Positions 33,013 through 43,419 of a stretch of DNA of 64,000 bases are shown in pieces. Each line of letters starts with the position of its first letter. Within the stretch, counting starts at the first letter, position 1. The translations under genes were made by a program, and so were the position numbers. This DNA is from Schistocerca nitens (Eukaryota > Arthropoda > Insecta > Orthoptera > Acrididae): positions 163,328,178 through 163,392,177 of the forward strand of contig NC_064622.1 of the NCBI RefSeq assembly GCF_023898315.1, in the 5' to 3' direction. Under the pieces are notes generated by a model. It had not been told where the DNA came from. It searched no databases and saw only the letters and a list, made by a program, of their open reading frames with translations.

Positions 33013-33712
33013 ACCCTAAATAAAGAAAAGTGTGAGGTCATCATCCACATGAGTGCTAAAAGGTATCCGTTAAACTTCGGTTACACGATAAATCACTCAA
33101 ACCTAAAGCCGTAAAATCAACTAAATACCTACGAATTACAATTATGAACAACTTGAATTGGGAGCAATACAGAGAAAATGTTGTGGGGAAGGCTAACCAA
33201 AGACTGCGTTTTATTGGCAGGACACTTAGAAAATGTAACTAAGGAGACTATCTACACTACACTTGTCTGTCCTCTTTTAGAATATTGCTGCGCAGTGTGA
33301 GATCCTTACCAGATATGATTGACAGAGTACATAAAAAAACTTCAAAGAAGGGAAGCATGTTTTGTATTATCGCGAAATAGAGGAGAGAGTGTCACTGAAA
33401 TGATACAGGATTTGGGATGGACATCATTAAAACAAAGGCGTTTTTCGCTGTGGAAGAATCTTCTCACGAAATTCTAATCAACAACTTTCTCATGCGAATG
33501 TGAAAATATTTTTTAGACGCTGACGTACTTAGGGAGAAACGATCACCATGATAAAATAAGGTAAATCAGAGCTCGTACAGAAAGATATAGGTGTTAGTTC
33601 TTTCCGCGTGGCAAGATTGGAATAATAGAGAATTGTGAAGGTGGTTTAATGAACCCTCTGCCAGGCAATTACATATGATCTGAAGAGTATCCATGTGAAT
33701 GTTGCTGTAGAT
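33013..33712 (+). mobile_element. CR1/Jockey-like LINE 3' fragment
   Basis: It encodes, with stops, a reverse transcriptase tail: VTKETIYTTLVCPLLEYCCA, then KKLQRREACFVLSRNRGE, SVTEMIQDLGWTSLKQRRF. These are the C-terminal RT blocks of CR1/Jockey-type elements (LEYxxxVWDP..., LQRRxxRFV..., MLxxLGWxSLxxRR). TTGTATTG occurs at 33005-33012 and 33713-33720 and fits a short target duplication. The element is 5'-truncated and dead. Confidence 0.75.
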
Positions 33713-33828
33713 TTGTATTGGCTTCGATTACCAGGGCTGCAGGATGACTGTCGAGAAATGCAGGGGGAAGCGTCTTTAGCAAACTCTGACGTCACACTGT
33801 CCTCAGCTGTATGCTTACAGGTAATATA

Positions 33829-34490
33829 CGAGGGCTGTCCAGAAAGTAAGTTACGATTGATCGCGAAATGAAAATCACAGTGAAAATCAGAAATATTTCA
33901 TTTGTAACAGTTAGCTACACCTTTCAGCTACTTCTCTACGTAGTCGCCGTCCTGACTCAGACATTCGTCGTAGCGTTGTACCAACTTTCCAATACCCTCA
34001 TCATAGAAGGCAGCCGCCAGTGCTTTCCGCCAATTCTCTACACTGGCCTAAAGCTCGTTGTCTGTGCCAAAATGTTGTCTTCACAGCCGGCGGTTCGTTT
34101 GAGCAGAGATGAAACTCAGTGGGAGACATTTACGGGCTGTATTGTGGGTAACCAAACATTTCCAATTGAAATGATGAAGGAACATCTTCATTGCCCCTGC
34201 AGAATGAGGCTGAGAATTGTCTTGAAGAAGAAACCGCACGACAGTTATGTAATTTTGGTTGCATAGCTTCAGGGGAAAATTCTCACCAGGCCCTCGTACT
34301 TGGCGGGAGACACTATTTTCTTTAACATCTTTACGCGCTCACTAAGAGCTCAGGAATGAAAAGAGCGACATAATTCTACCTAGAGTCATACTACAGACAC
34401 TGCCCAACACATGTTTGCAAAGCTTTATCGGATTTTTATAGCCGTTTCCATTTCGCGACCGATCTTAACTTACTTTCTGGACAGCCCTCG
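33829..34490 (-). mobile_element. Mariner-derived non-autonomous element (662 bp)
   Basis: The termini CGAGGGCTGTCCAGAAAGTA and TACTTTCTGGACAGCCCTCG are near-perfect inverses, with TA on both sides (33827-33828 and 34491-34492). The minus strand holds traces of a mariner transposase C-terminus, but most of the gene is deleted. It inserted into the right arm. Confidence 0.88.
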
Positions 34491-35028
34491 TAATTATTAA
34501 ACTCCTTTCTGTCCAACACCAGCATCTCGTCAATTGAACACAGTGCCTACCAAAAATATAGTACCTCCCATTCCTTCGTTTTTCCCGCCAGCTTGTAGGT
34601 GAAGGGTATGAGTATGCCTGTCACTAGTTTTGAGTGGTATCGTGAAATTTTATCCTAGCAGGATAACACCAGTTGTATGGCATCATGAATTTTTGGGCTG
34701 TATAGCGATTTTAGGCACTCTTTGTGTAGCACTGTACATAAAGTTGTGTAATTAGGACCGATCTTCATGACTGATTACGTAATTAGGACTGATCTTAACT
34801 TCAGTTTCCGATCCAAAATAAATAAAGTACACTAACTTAACTTCCTCCTCCTGCATCTGGACAGTTTCCATGTGGTGGATGGTACACTTGGGCTTTCTGT
34901 CCAGAAGAGCCGGGGTTCAAGTCCCAGAAAGAGCGCCGCCATTTTTTATTTCCCATCAACTGTCGTGTGGGTTGGGGGGAGGGACGTCAGCACAGCCGTG
35001 GGGCAACGAAAGGGGTGGGGTTGAGATT

Positions 35029-35224
35029 GGTTCAAATGTCTCTGAGCACTATGGGACTTAACTTCTGAGGTCATCAGTCCCCTAGAACTTAGAACTACTT
35101 AAACCTAACTAACCTAAGGACATCACAACACATCCATGCCCGAGGCAGGATTCGAACCTGCGACCGTAGCGGTCGCGCAATTCCAGACTGTAGCGCCTAG
35201 AACCGCTCGGCCACCCCGGCCGGC
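35029..35224 (-). mobile_element. Full-length tRNA-SINE, minus strand, in the right arm
   Basis: It starts (plus strand) GGTTCAAATGTCTCTGAGCA and ends CTCGGCCACCCCGGCCGGC, with the B-box complement GGATTCGAACCTGCGACC. A diverged target duplication may be TTGAGATTGG and TTTAGATTTGG on either side. The arm sequence resumes after it, so it postdates the inverted repeat. Confidence 0.88.
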
Positions 35225-35359
35225 ATTTAGATTTGGGGTGAGGGGTAATTAATTGATCAATTTAATTAATCTGTGTATAAATTTGATACCAAAATTGGGG
35301 TAGGAGCCCCAGTACCGTACTATTGACAGAGAGGGGAGGAAAAATGAAATTATGACATA

Positions 35360-35690
35360 CACTGACGAAAAGAAAATCGCAAGATCAAAAATTTATTAAT
35401 GTATAGTAACAAAATTTCGGGAATAAATTTGTCTATGTAACAGATTTAAGTCAGTAACGTTGCAAACTCACAGGTTAATGTCAGCCCGAGGTATGCCGTT
35501 AGAAGTGTGAAATGCTGCTAGATTAATAACCGTAACCGGTGTAACGGCCAGAATGTTGAATGCAAGTATGCAGACGTGCATGCTTTGTGTTGTACAAATG
35601 ACGGGTGTGAGTTTGTGGGATGGGGTTCCATGCCTGTTGCATTTGGTCGGTCAATACAGGGACGCATTCACACGCCAGCAGTAAATGTAA
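35360..35690 (-). mobile_element. Tc1-like element fragment (terminal 330 bp)
   Basis: It begins CACTGACGAAAAGAAAATCG after a TA at 35358-35359. The subterminal region TTAATGTATAGTAACAAAAT through GGTCGGTCAATACAGGGACG is typical, from memory, of a common grasshopper Tc1-like family that ends in CACTGACG. The transposase catalytic region and the other terminus are gone. It sits just outside the right end of the giant inverted repeat. Confidence 0.5.
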
Positions 35691-37040
35691 TGTAACTGCA
35701 AATAGCTGTCGATAGGTTTACAATGTTTGGAAGTAAGTGCATCACCGACATCATCATAAAAGCTGTTTCGGTTGTCAGGCTGCAGCATTTAGAGTATGTT
35801 ACGACGAAGTACGGCTTGTGGTTTTATGTAAGTGATACAAAAGAATGTGATGAGAACGATATGTAGTACAAGACATTACAAATGTAAGTAATGTTATTGC
35901 ACTGTAAATCTGGTTACGTTAATGTGAGTCATGGAATGCTTTATTTATGCATGACGATCTATGCAGACAAGTGATGCTCTTCTACGATGGTGCATTTCAG
36001 GTGCTTGATTATGGCTCACGGCCGAAATTAGCTAATAGCACCATTTTAATGAAGCACAATACAGCCTACAACGGACAATATATTCTTTCATTAAACTCTT
36101 ACAGGCTATGGAACTCCACGGAAGCATCTTCTTCAGTTGTTTGTTTGTGTGATTAATAGATTATAGAGATATATCCAGATGAATATGACAAAGAAAATAA
36201 ACAATGCAGTAGGCCAGGAGTATTTATTGAGATTTTATGGGGAGAAGCAGCAGTCGTCGTCGTAGCGAGGCGCGCAGGTGTCGAGTCATCCACCCACACT
36301 GGCACTCAAGAGGAACCAGTACGTAACGACGAGGTACTCGCAGAGCAGCCTCAGCCCTGCGGACACACCGGGACGCAAGGATCGTCGTTCCTGTTCTCCA
36401 ATCATTCTCACGACAAGTATCGCAACTAACAGCGGAAACGATTTGTTGAAAGTCCTTGTAACTTAACAACACTGCACATACGTATACACGGTGAGTAAAG
36501 TAAGGCGCAACACGCGTTTCATTCTGAACGGTTCAAGATAGAGAACATGTGTCGGAAAAATCACAGTATGCAGAGTCGTATTAATTTTGATGCATTTTTA
36601 ATCTTCTAAATTCTTTTATCAACCGAAACAGTGAAACAAGGTTTTTTTATGGAACAATATACTTCGTTCACAGTTTTATGAATTGATCCAACGTTTGTTA
36701 GTGTTGGCGTTGAAGTTTTTCGCAAAGGTTTCCGAGAAATGTGCTCGAATTGGAAAGCAAGCCGGCCTAAATTGGCCAAGGCGGTGTGGACTCCGCCAAA
36801 TGGTATTCTCATGCCAGGCTCCGTCGCTATACGAAGTCTTTCTATTCGTTACTTGTTTCCACAAAACCTTTCCACGTGAGTACGTACACGCACTTGATAT
36901 AATTTCCTAAGAGCTTTTTGATACAGTGGAAATTACCACACAGCTCCATTTACGAACATCGTAACTGACCTGCTTCAGCGTCGTGTAAAGTAGCGCCAAA
37001 AGGAAATGCGTCATGTAGTCCTGTTATATGCAATGAAGTT
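35691..37040. other. Unassigned stretch
   Basis: A CpG-containing block at 36240-36480 carries frames on both strands without domains. Nothing else is recognised. Confidence 0.4.
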
Positions 37041-37262
37041 AAATGTCGTGTGGCTAGGGCCTCCCGTCGGGTAGACCGGTTGCCTGGTGCAAGTGTTTTG
37101 AGTGAAGCCACTTCGGCGACTTGCGCGTCAATTGCGGATGAGATGATGATAGCACAACACCCAGTCCCTGAGCGTAGAAAATCTCCTACCCAGCCGGGAA
37201 TCGAACCCAGGCCTCTTTGTACGGCATTCCGTCACGCTAACCACTCAGCTATCCGGGTGGAC
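37041..37262 (-). mobile_element. tRNA-derived SINE, third family (AAATGTCGTGTGGCTAGGGC tail)
   Basis: The plus strand starts AAATGTCGTGTGGCTAGGGC and CTCCCGTCGGGTAGACCGG. The opposite end carries a B-box complement GGGAATCGAACCCAGGCC and an anticodon-arm-like stretch ending CCACTCAGCTATCCGGGTG. This differs from the two other SINE families here. No clear target duplication is seen. Confidence 0.7.
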
Positions 37263-37660
37263 GTCACGTTATGACCGCATAAAACGACCGGCTTGCCTTT
37301 CAGTTTGAGCACCTCCGTGGAACATTCCAACGCCAACATTATAAAGTGTAGTATCATTATACTCGTCTTTTAGGAGGTTTTGACTGCCCTGAAAAGTATA
37401 TCATTCAGTTAAAAAAAATTACAGCAGTATCCTCGGTTGACAAAAGAGTTGAGAAGACTAAACACACGACAAAATCACAAAATCACGTTCTCCTCTGCAT
37501 ACCATAATTCGCCAAAAACTTTATTTCGGTATATTGAATATAAAAGAAATAACTAAGGGTTTTAAATTACACGCAGTCAGCCTATATACCAGAGTTGTCT
37601 ATTTCTATTAATTATACTGTGTGTAAACGTTATGTTCATGTGATTATTTACTAAAGATTA
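37263..37660. other. Unassigned AT-rich stretch
   Basis: No coding signal or repeat is identified. Confidence 0.4.
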
Positions 37661-38872
37661 CACTATGTGTTCGAAAGTATCCGGACACCTGGCTGAAAAT
37701 GACTTACAAGTTCGTGGCGACCTCCATCGGTAACGCTGGAATTCAATGTGGTGTTGACGGACGCTTAGCCTTGATGACAGCTCCCATTCTCCCATTCACA
37801 CGTTCAATCAGGTGTCGGAAGGTTTATTGGGAAATTGCACCCCATTCTTCATGGAGTGCTGCACTGAGGAGAAGTATCGACGTCGGTCGGTGAGGCGCGG
37901 CACGAAGTTGGCGTTCCAAAACGTCCCAAGATGTTCTATAAGATTCAGGTAACGCCTTTGTGCAGGCCAGTTCATTACAGGGATATTATTGCCGTGTAAC
38001 CACTCCGCCACAGGCCGTGCATTATGAACAGGTGCTCGATCGTGTTAAAAGATGCAATCGCCATCCCCGAATTACTCTTCAATATTGGGAAGCAACCCCC
38101 CCCCCCCCAACAAAAACACCATAACACCACCACCTCCGAATTTTACTGTTGGCACTAAACACGCTGGCAGATGATGTTCACCGGGCATTCGCTGTACCCC
38201 ACATCCTGCCATCGGATCGCCACATTGTGTACCGTGATTCGTCACTCCACACAGCGTTTTTCCATTGTTAAATCGTCCATTTTTTACGCTCCTTACACCA
38301 AGCGAGGCGTCGTTTGGCATTTAGCAGCGTGATGTGTGGCTTATGAGCAGCCGCTCGACCATGAAATCAAAGTTTTCTCACCTCCCGCCTAACTTTCATA
38401 GTACTTGCAGTGGATCCTGATGCAATTTGGAATTGCTGTGTGATAGTCTGGATAGAAGTCTGCCTATCACACATTACGACTCTCTTCAACTGTCGGCGGT
38501 CTCTGTCAGCCAACAGACGAGATCGACCTGTATTCTTCTGTGCTGTACATGTCCCTTCACGTTTCATCATCACTATCACATTGGAAACAGTGGACCTAGT
38601 CCACTCCACTGTCATATTGGAAACAGTGGACCTAGGGATGTTTAGGAGTGTGGAAATCTCGCGTACACGCGTATGACACAGGTGACACCCAATCACCTGA
38701 CCACGTTCGAAGTCCGTGAGTTCCGCGGAGCGCCCCATTCTGCTCTTTCGCGATGTCTAATGACTACTGGTGCCGCTGATACGGAATACCGTGCAGTAGG
38801 TGGCAACACAATGCACCTAATATGATAAACGTATATTTTTGTGGGTGTCCGGATACTTTTGATTACATAGTG
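37661..38872 (-). mobile_element. Second copy of the 2.2-kb Tc1-like family (1212 bp)
   Basis: The left end is CACTATGTGTTCGAAAGTAT followed by CCGGACACC; the right end is GGTGTCCGGATACTTTTGAT plus TACATAGTG. TA flanks at 37659-37660 and 38873-38874. The subterminal region TTACAAGTTCGTGGCG matches the element at 2235-3463. Confidence 0.88.
37740..38738 (-). pseudogene. Tc1-like transposase, heavily decayed
   Basis: The N-terminus MGRSAELTDFERGQVIGCHL is intact and parallels the copy at 3329. A ~33-bp tandem duplication within the helix-turn-helix region makes STVSN appear twice (GGAAACAGTGGACCTAG at about 38582 and 38616). The middle has a deletion marked by a poly-C tract near 38096-38108, and the catalytic core is largely lost, with only a MAEWLHGNNIPVMNWPAQ remnant near 38011. 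Confidence 0.78.
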
Positions 38873-39890
38873 TACATGTCTTCTTAAGTATATTAATTAC
38901 TGTACTGTAAAGAAAACATAAAAACTTTATAATTTGTATACAAGTTGCTCTTTCCCTGAGGGTAAAATACTATTAGATTTTGAACGGGGTCTTCTACAGC
39001 GACTTGGGGGCACAGGGAGAGCGTAGGCATTCACTGTTTGGTCACCATCAAACACAGACCGTTTCGCACGGTTACAGTGGTACGAAGCATGAAAGCCCGA
39101 CTGGCACGATTAAAATTTTTTCTGATGGAAGAATGTTGAGGCAAGCAGACAATACTGAAGCTCACTCCTCGATCTGGTAATGACAGTCGACATGTATGTA
39201 ATACGGTGTGAATGCTACGAGTTAGAAACTACCGAACTGTCTTGACTTGGTGGTATGGTTTACTTCGAGCGATATGAAGGTGCTGCAATCTGCTGATTGG
39301 AAATTGGACAGGCTTTTTCACCTGCAATACGACAAGATTATTCACCGCTCCTTTTCGTTTTGTAAAGAGGGATCTGCTGTTTTCCTTTTTCCTTGTCGTG
39401 TTTGAGGAGGGCAGTGCATGTATTCATTACAGTGCAGCCGTAGTCACTGAAAGCGTTGTATTCCAATTAATCTTGCCTATCCTGCCACTAGAGCGCCCCC
39501 TTTGATAGTAATGCCAGTTTTAATTATATTTGCAGGAAACTGAAAAATATTTTGTTGTCACTATAATGATTTAGATCATACAATTTCGTTGTGGCCATTA
39601 AGTTCTGTTCTTTAGTGTTGAGATTGAACTACGACAGCGGTAACTTTCAGTGACTTCTTGTGTATAAGTTTCTTACACTTCGCTATTTCTCGTACACTTG
39701 CATGTAGGTTATATTGCAATACCTAGGCCGTGACTGATTCTCACTTTGCTTCGAAGAAGACGGATATTAGGGCATTGAAACATGTAGGGTGGGCCGATGA
39801 CGTTACAATTAAAATGTCCTCTAACATAGGACATGGGCGGCCCCAGGGGAACTTGCAGTCTGAAGTTTGCTCTTAGTAATTTAGTGTATC
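38873..39890. other. Unassigned stretch
   Basis: No recognisable coding or repeat content beyond short frames. Confidence 0.4.
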
Positions 39891-39899
39891 TCTCTAACA

Positions 39900-40830
39900 G
39901 TATTTTTACGAGCCCTTCCTTCCTTCTCAGTGTATGTTCCGTCCCATTCCTTTCCCTTCTCTTTATTATATTCAAGTCTTTTCTCTACCTCTCCTTTCAG
40001 TGCCTCCTCATTTTTCACCCGATTCATACAATCTATTCTTTCCATCCTCTGCTATGTGCACGTCTCAAAAGCCTCCAGCGTTGCTCTACGTTTCATCCTC
40101 ATTGCCTACGTTTCAGCATCATACAGGATAGGACAAGACTCCACACAAAGTATTTTAGAAGTCTTTTTCTCAAAGTTTAGTACTTATTGCAACACAAAAC
40201 TCTCATTTTCTTTCTAAATGGCTCTTTTGCCGTTGCTGTCCTGAATTTAATTTCTACGTTGGAATTGCAGTTAATTTCAACCTAGCTTTCTAGGTGTTTA
40301 AAGCTTTACACGTACTCTAATATTTCTCCATTCAGCATTATGCTTACCATTTTATTTCCTTCTAATACCACTAGTTTCGTTTTCATTTTATTGATTTTCC
40401 TTCCACAACTGTTTCGTTTAGCTTCATTTGTATTCTTGTTCATCTGTTGCTGCAAACAACATGTCTGTATACCTAAAACACCGCAAACGTCTTCATCCAG
40501 TTTTTACCTGCTTGTGACCTAATGTCATATTTCCTAAGTACAATTCTAAAAGGGTACGAGACAGACAGCAGCCCAGACTTTCTAGTTTCGTCCAGATGGC
40601 TCTTTCTCTCACTTTGAAATACAATAAGTGTATACGTCGTCTAGTTTTCCAGTCCACTTTCTTTTCCGTCATTGTAGTTTCAAGTTTATTCCACGCCTTA
40701 TTACCAGATGCCTTTTTCAAGTCTGCAAAACGGATATTTAGGTGTCTTCTGTTTTCAGTATACCACTTTTACAAAATTCAAAAGTGCGCTGTTGCATCTC
40801 TTGCGTTTGTGTTCCCTCTAACACCAAACT
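39900..40830 (-). pseudogene. Non-LTR retrotransposon reverse transcriptase remnant
   Basis: Minus-strand pieces in several frames: KKASGNKAWNKLETTMTEKK and KVDWKTRRRIHLLYFKVRE correspond to the palm region around EKAFDNVxWNxLF; then IMLNGEILEYV, SFKHLES and VEIKFRTATAKEPF, then LLKYFVWSLVLS, which align with the C-terminal RT connection of RTE-like elements (cf. the copies at 50.6 and 59.0 kb). The FADD block is not readable. Many stops. Confidence 0.6.
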
Positions 40831-41383
40831 AAAGCAATATACGTCTATCAAAATCCGAACAAACTCGTAGGGCTTCACGTATCCAGTCGGTATGCATTCG
40901 ACGGCAAGCGCTATCTAATATGCTCCAAAACACGGCACATAAAAATAGGATTTTTCCGGGGCTCATACCTCAGATTCTGCGTGTGCTACAAAAGTAGGGT
41001 CAAGTCACGTAAGGATCGTCTTATTTTAACCATCCTATAGTACAGGGTCGAAACATGAATACTACACACTTCCTCGAGATTAGGAAAATGGAGCAAACGG
41101 GTTGGTTCTTTCTGCATTTGATGTGGTCTACGGTGTGATGGGACTTATGTAGGTACCATATTTCTTTTACTATATTCTTGCCATCACCAGCTGACCAAAT
41201 CCCAGCTGAGGATTCCAAGACTGCTGTGCACAACAAATGGTTGAAATTTTTAAGTTATATTCGTAAAATCCCGATCTCGAACAACTATGAAAATTTTTTT
41301 CCTATCTTTATCTGTTTCAGAGTTAGACATTTAAAGTTACCCTACTTCTACACGTAGAATAAGCGTGTAAAATTCGATAGCGG

Positions 41384-41386
<3 letters not shown>
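40831..41386. other. Unassigned stretch
   Basis: No supported feature. Confidence 0.4.

Positions 41387-41414
<28 letters not shown>
41387..41414. repeat. (TG)n microsatellite
   Basis: About 14 TG units. A short (TTTA)n tract follows near 41484-41505. Confidence 0.95.
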
Positions 41415-41779
41415 ATGCTGTAAAGTGTCTCCGTAATCATCTGGAAACCCCATCTTATGTGCTAAAGCACATTCAATGTTTATTTTTATTTATTTATTTA
41501 TTTATTTTATTGATTTTTTTCACGTGAGATCCGGTCTGCGGTGTAAAATTCATTTTGCGTTATTTCAATTTCATGTAAGTAAACTATCTAAAGTTTACTT
41601 AGAATTATATTTGTTTTAGAATGAGTTACATACCCTGCCGCAGCAGGGAAAAAATGCGTATATGTTACGTTTATTTAAAAGACTTCGATTAAAAATTAGG
41701 GTAGCAGTCACCTCATTCAATCATTAAAAATTTTGCCATTAGTTTTGGCATGCCAAAATATTCGCACTTTTTTGTGCTG

Positions 41780-42310
41780 AGAGGGAAGAAGACAGTGGCA
41801 GTGGCAAAGAGACGGAACATTAATAAATACTGGAAGATAGTGGAGAGTGGCTTGTGTTATAGAAAGAGCGAAGTAGACAATGGCAGTGTAAGAGAAATAG
41901 AGGGAAACAGTGGCAGTGGGACATAGTTGACAGTGAAAAAACAGTGCTAGGAAAATAATGAAGGAGACAGTGCCAGGGAGCGAGCAATAAAGAGAAAGAG
42001 AGAGTGGAAGTGGGTGAGAGACAGTGATAATGAGACACAGAGTATATGACAACCGCAACGAGGAAGAGAGAGATCGTGACAGTGAGAGGAGAAGAATGAA
42101 TAACAGCAGTAAGAGAGAACAAGAGAGAGACTTTGAAAGGGAGAAGACAGTAGTAGTAGGACGAAACGAAGGCGACCTTGGCTGTGAGAACATAGCCAGT
42201 GACAACTGGCGAGCCACAAAGAGATAATGACAATGAGTCGCGCCGAACAAGTGAGCGAGAAAAGGCAACTGGGAGGACGTGGGTGTGAGAGACTTACAGC
42301 GAGTGACTTT
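41780..42310 (+). repeat. Degenerate purine-rich tandem repeat (GACAGTGGCAGTG core)
   Basis: Imperfect repetitions of a unit like GAGACAGTGGCAGTG-GAGA run through this block (for example GAAGACAGTGGCAGTGGCAA, AACAGTGGCAGTGGGACA, GAGAGACAGTGATAATGAGA). The strong purine bias opens a 227-codon minus-strand frame of Ser/Leu-rich low complexity that I do not accept as a gene. It looks like a decayed minisatellite. Confidence 0.65.
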
Positions 42311-42400
42311 TGGATGTGAGCGATTGCAGTTAGGGGAGCTTTTGGGAGCCTGAAGCGAGTTGCATGTTAAAAAAATAGCCCGTGTATGTTCGTATGCCAA

Positions 42401-42908
42401 AATTGTTGAGAAAATTTTTAAAGGTGCTGAGGAAGGTAGAATGAGTCAACCGGTACCCCACTTTTTAGACGGAGTGCTTTAAATAAACAAGAACATAATC
42501 TCATTGTTTGTGCTCCGATAGGACACTTTTTCGCTGGCCAACTGTTACTGAGGGGCTGGATAGGTTGTTCAGTGAACGTTTTCACTTTTGTTTATGTTTG
42601 ACCCACTGTCGAAAGTGAAGGTCGTTGTCGACCGAGCTTTCGACATCGGGGACTGGAATTCAAGGCACCGATTTTGAAGTCATCGAGAGGACATTCAGAT
42701 GATCGTGGCACCATGTGTCGAGAACATGTCGGTCGGAGTATCTCAGGGAAGTCAGACTGCAATTCTAACAAAGTTTATCGTTTTGCTACAGCATAATCAC
42801 GCTTTACGTGATGACTAGTTACTGTACATGTTAAAACTGGTTCATGATGTGTGCGGTACAACTGCATAAAATCACAGTAACAGTGTTTGTTACATACCAC
42901 CTAATTAC
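42401..42908. other. Unassigned stretch
   Basis: It lies directly downstream (minus-strand sense) of the putative exon at 42909. No further exon is identified. Confidence 0.4.
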
Positions 42909-43101
42909 GATCGAAGTGCAGAAAAATGTAGGACTTACAGATGCTCGTCATGGTGAACGTAAGGAATTCCTCAAGATTCACCTCCTCGGGGGGGCCGCCA
43001 TTGACCAGGTCGACGACCACCCTCACGATTAATTCTATTGTGTTATACACCAACAAGGCTATGTGCACTGGCGTCACTATCTCGAGGAACTTAGCACATT
43101 T
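42909..43101 (-). CDS. Putative internal exon of an unrecognised membrane protein
   Basis: On the minus strand a polypyrimidine-containing acceptor (TTATTGTTGGCTTGCAG) precedes an open segment of 64 codons plus one base, followed by GTAATT as a donor. The peptide starts KCAKFLEIVTPVHIALLVYN and contains a long hydrophobic stretch ending IELIVRVVVDLV, an acidic loop (GGPPEEVNLEEF) and a second hydrophobic segment (LTFTMTSICKSYIFLHF): a two-helix layout. An upstream candidate exon (48007-48080) ends in phase 0 and this one begins in phase 0. Composition is unlike the transposons. It loosely recalls insect odorant receptors but I cannot assign a family. It could be a chance open frame. Confidence 0.35.
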
Positions 43102-43140
43102 CTGCAAGCCAACAATAACATACATCACCACATAAGCTCA

Positions 43141-43159
43141 AAAAAAGAAAGAAAGAAAG

Positions 43160-43193
<34 letters not shown>
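43141..43193. repeat. (GAAA)n(GA)n microsatellite
   Basis: AAAGAAAGAAAGAAAGAAAA grades into about 15 GA units, next to the SINE insertion site. Confidence 0.95.
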
Positions 43194-43197
<4 letters not shown>

Positions 43198-43212
43198 GGC
43201 TTGTTATTATCT

Positions 43213-43404
43213 GGTTCAAATGGCTCTGAGCACTATGGGACTTAATATCTGTGGTCATCAGCCCCTAGAACTTTTAGAACTACTTAAACCTAACTAACCT
43301 AAGGACATCACTCACAACCATGCCCGAGGCAGGATTCGAACCTGCGACCGTAGCGGTCGCGCGGTTCCGGACTGAGCGCCTAGAACCGCTAGACCACCGC
43401 GGCC
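43213..43404 (-). mobile_element. Full-length tRNA-SINE with 15-bp target duplication
   Basis: GGCTTGTTATTATCT at 43198-43212 and GGCTTGTTACTGTCT at 43405-43419 differ at two positions. The SINE carries the minus-strand tail and a head ending CCACCGCGGCC with the B-box complement GGATTCGAACCTGCGACC. Confidence 0.9.
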
Positions 43405-43419
43405 GGCTTGTTACTGTCT

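Larger units (their letters stand above)
24370..35330. repeat. Giant imperfect inverted repeat (~11 kb composite)
   Basis: The left arm (24370-27430) and right arm (31406-35330) match in inverse orientation along their length. Paired anchors, left with right: 24402-24428 with 35280-35306 (CTCCTACCCC and its complement), 24875-24895 with about 34741-34765 (GATCGGTCCTAATTACACAA), 25045-25065 with about 34583-34605, 26000-26020 with about 32277-32300, 26450-26470 with about 31765-31785, 26575-26595 with about 31630-31655, and 27413-27430 with 31406-31432. The arms are clearly diverged, so the structure is old. Inserts account for most of the extra length on the right. It could be a foldback-type element or a remnant of a large DNA element; no transposase is visible. 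Confidence 0.8.
31406..35330 (-). repeat. Right arm of the giant inverted repeat
   Basis: This arm is interrupted by a (TA)n tract (32040-32122), a CR1-like LINE fragment (33013-33712), a mariner-derived element (33829-34490) and a SINE (35029-35224). With these removed the arm is about 2.2-2.3 kb and co-linear with the left arm. The LINE splits arm sequence that is continuous on the left (the left has GCCAATACAAGC intact near 25255). Confidence 0.75.

Noticed and set aside
41717-42400. 227-codon minus-strand open frame
   Set aside because: Lies over a degenerate purine-rich tandem repeat; the peptide is Ser/Leu low complexity without any domain.
42909-43101. Assignment of the membrane exon to an odorant receptor
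   Set aside because: Two hydrophobic segments and a KSYIFLHF-like end are suggestive, but no diagnostic motif is present, so I kept it as unrecognised.
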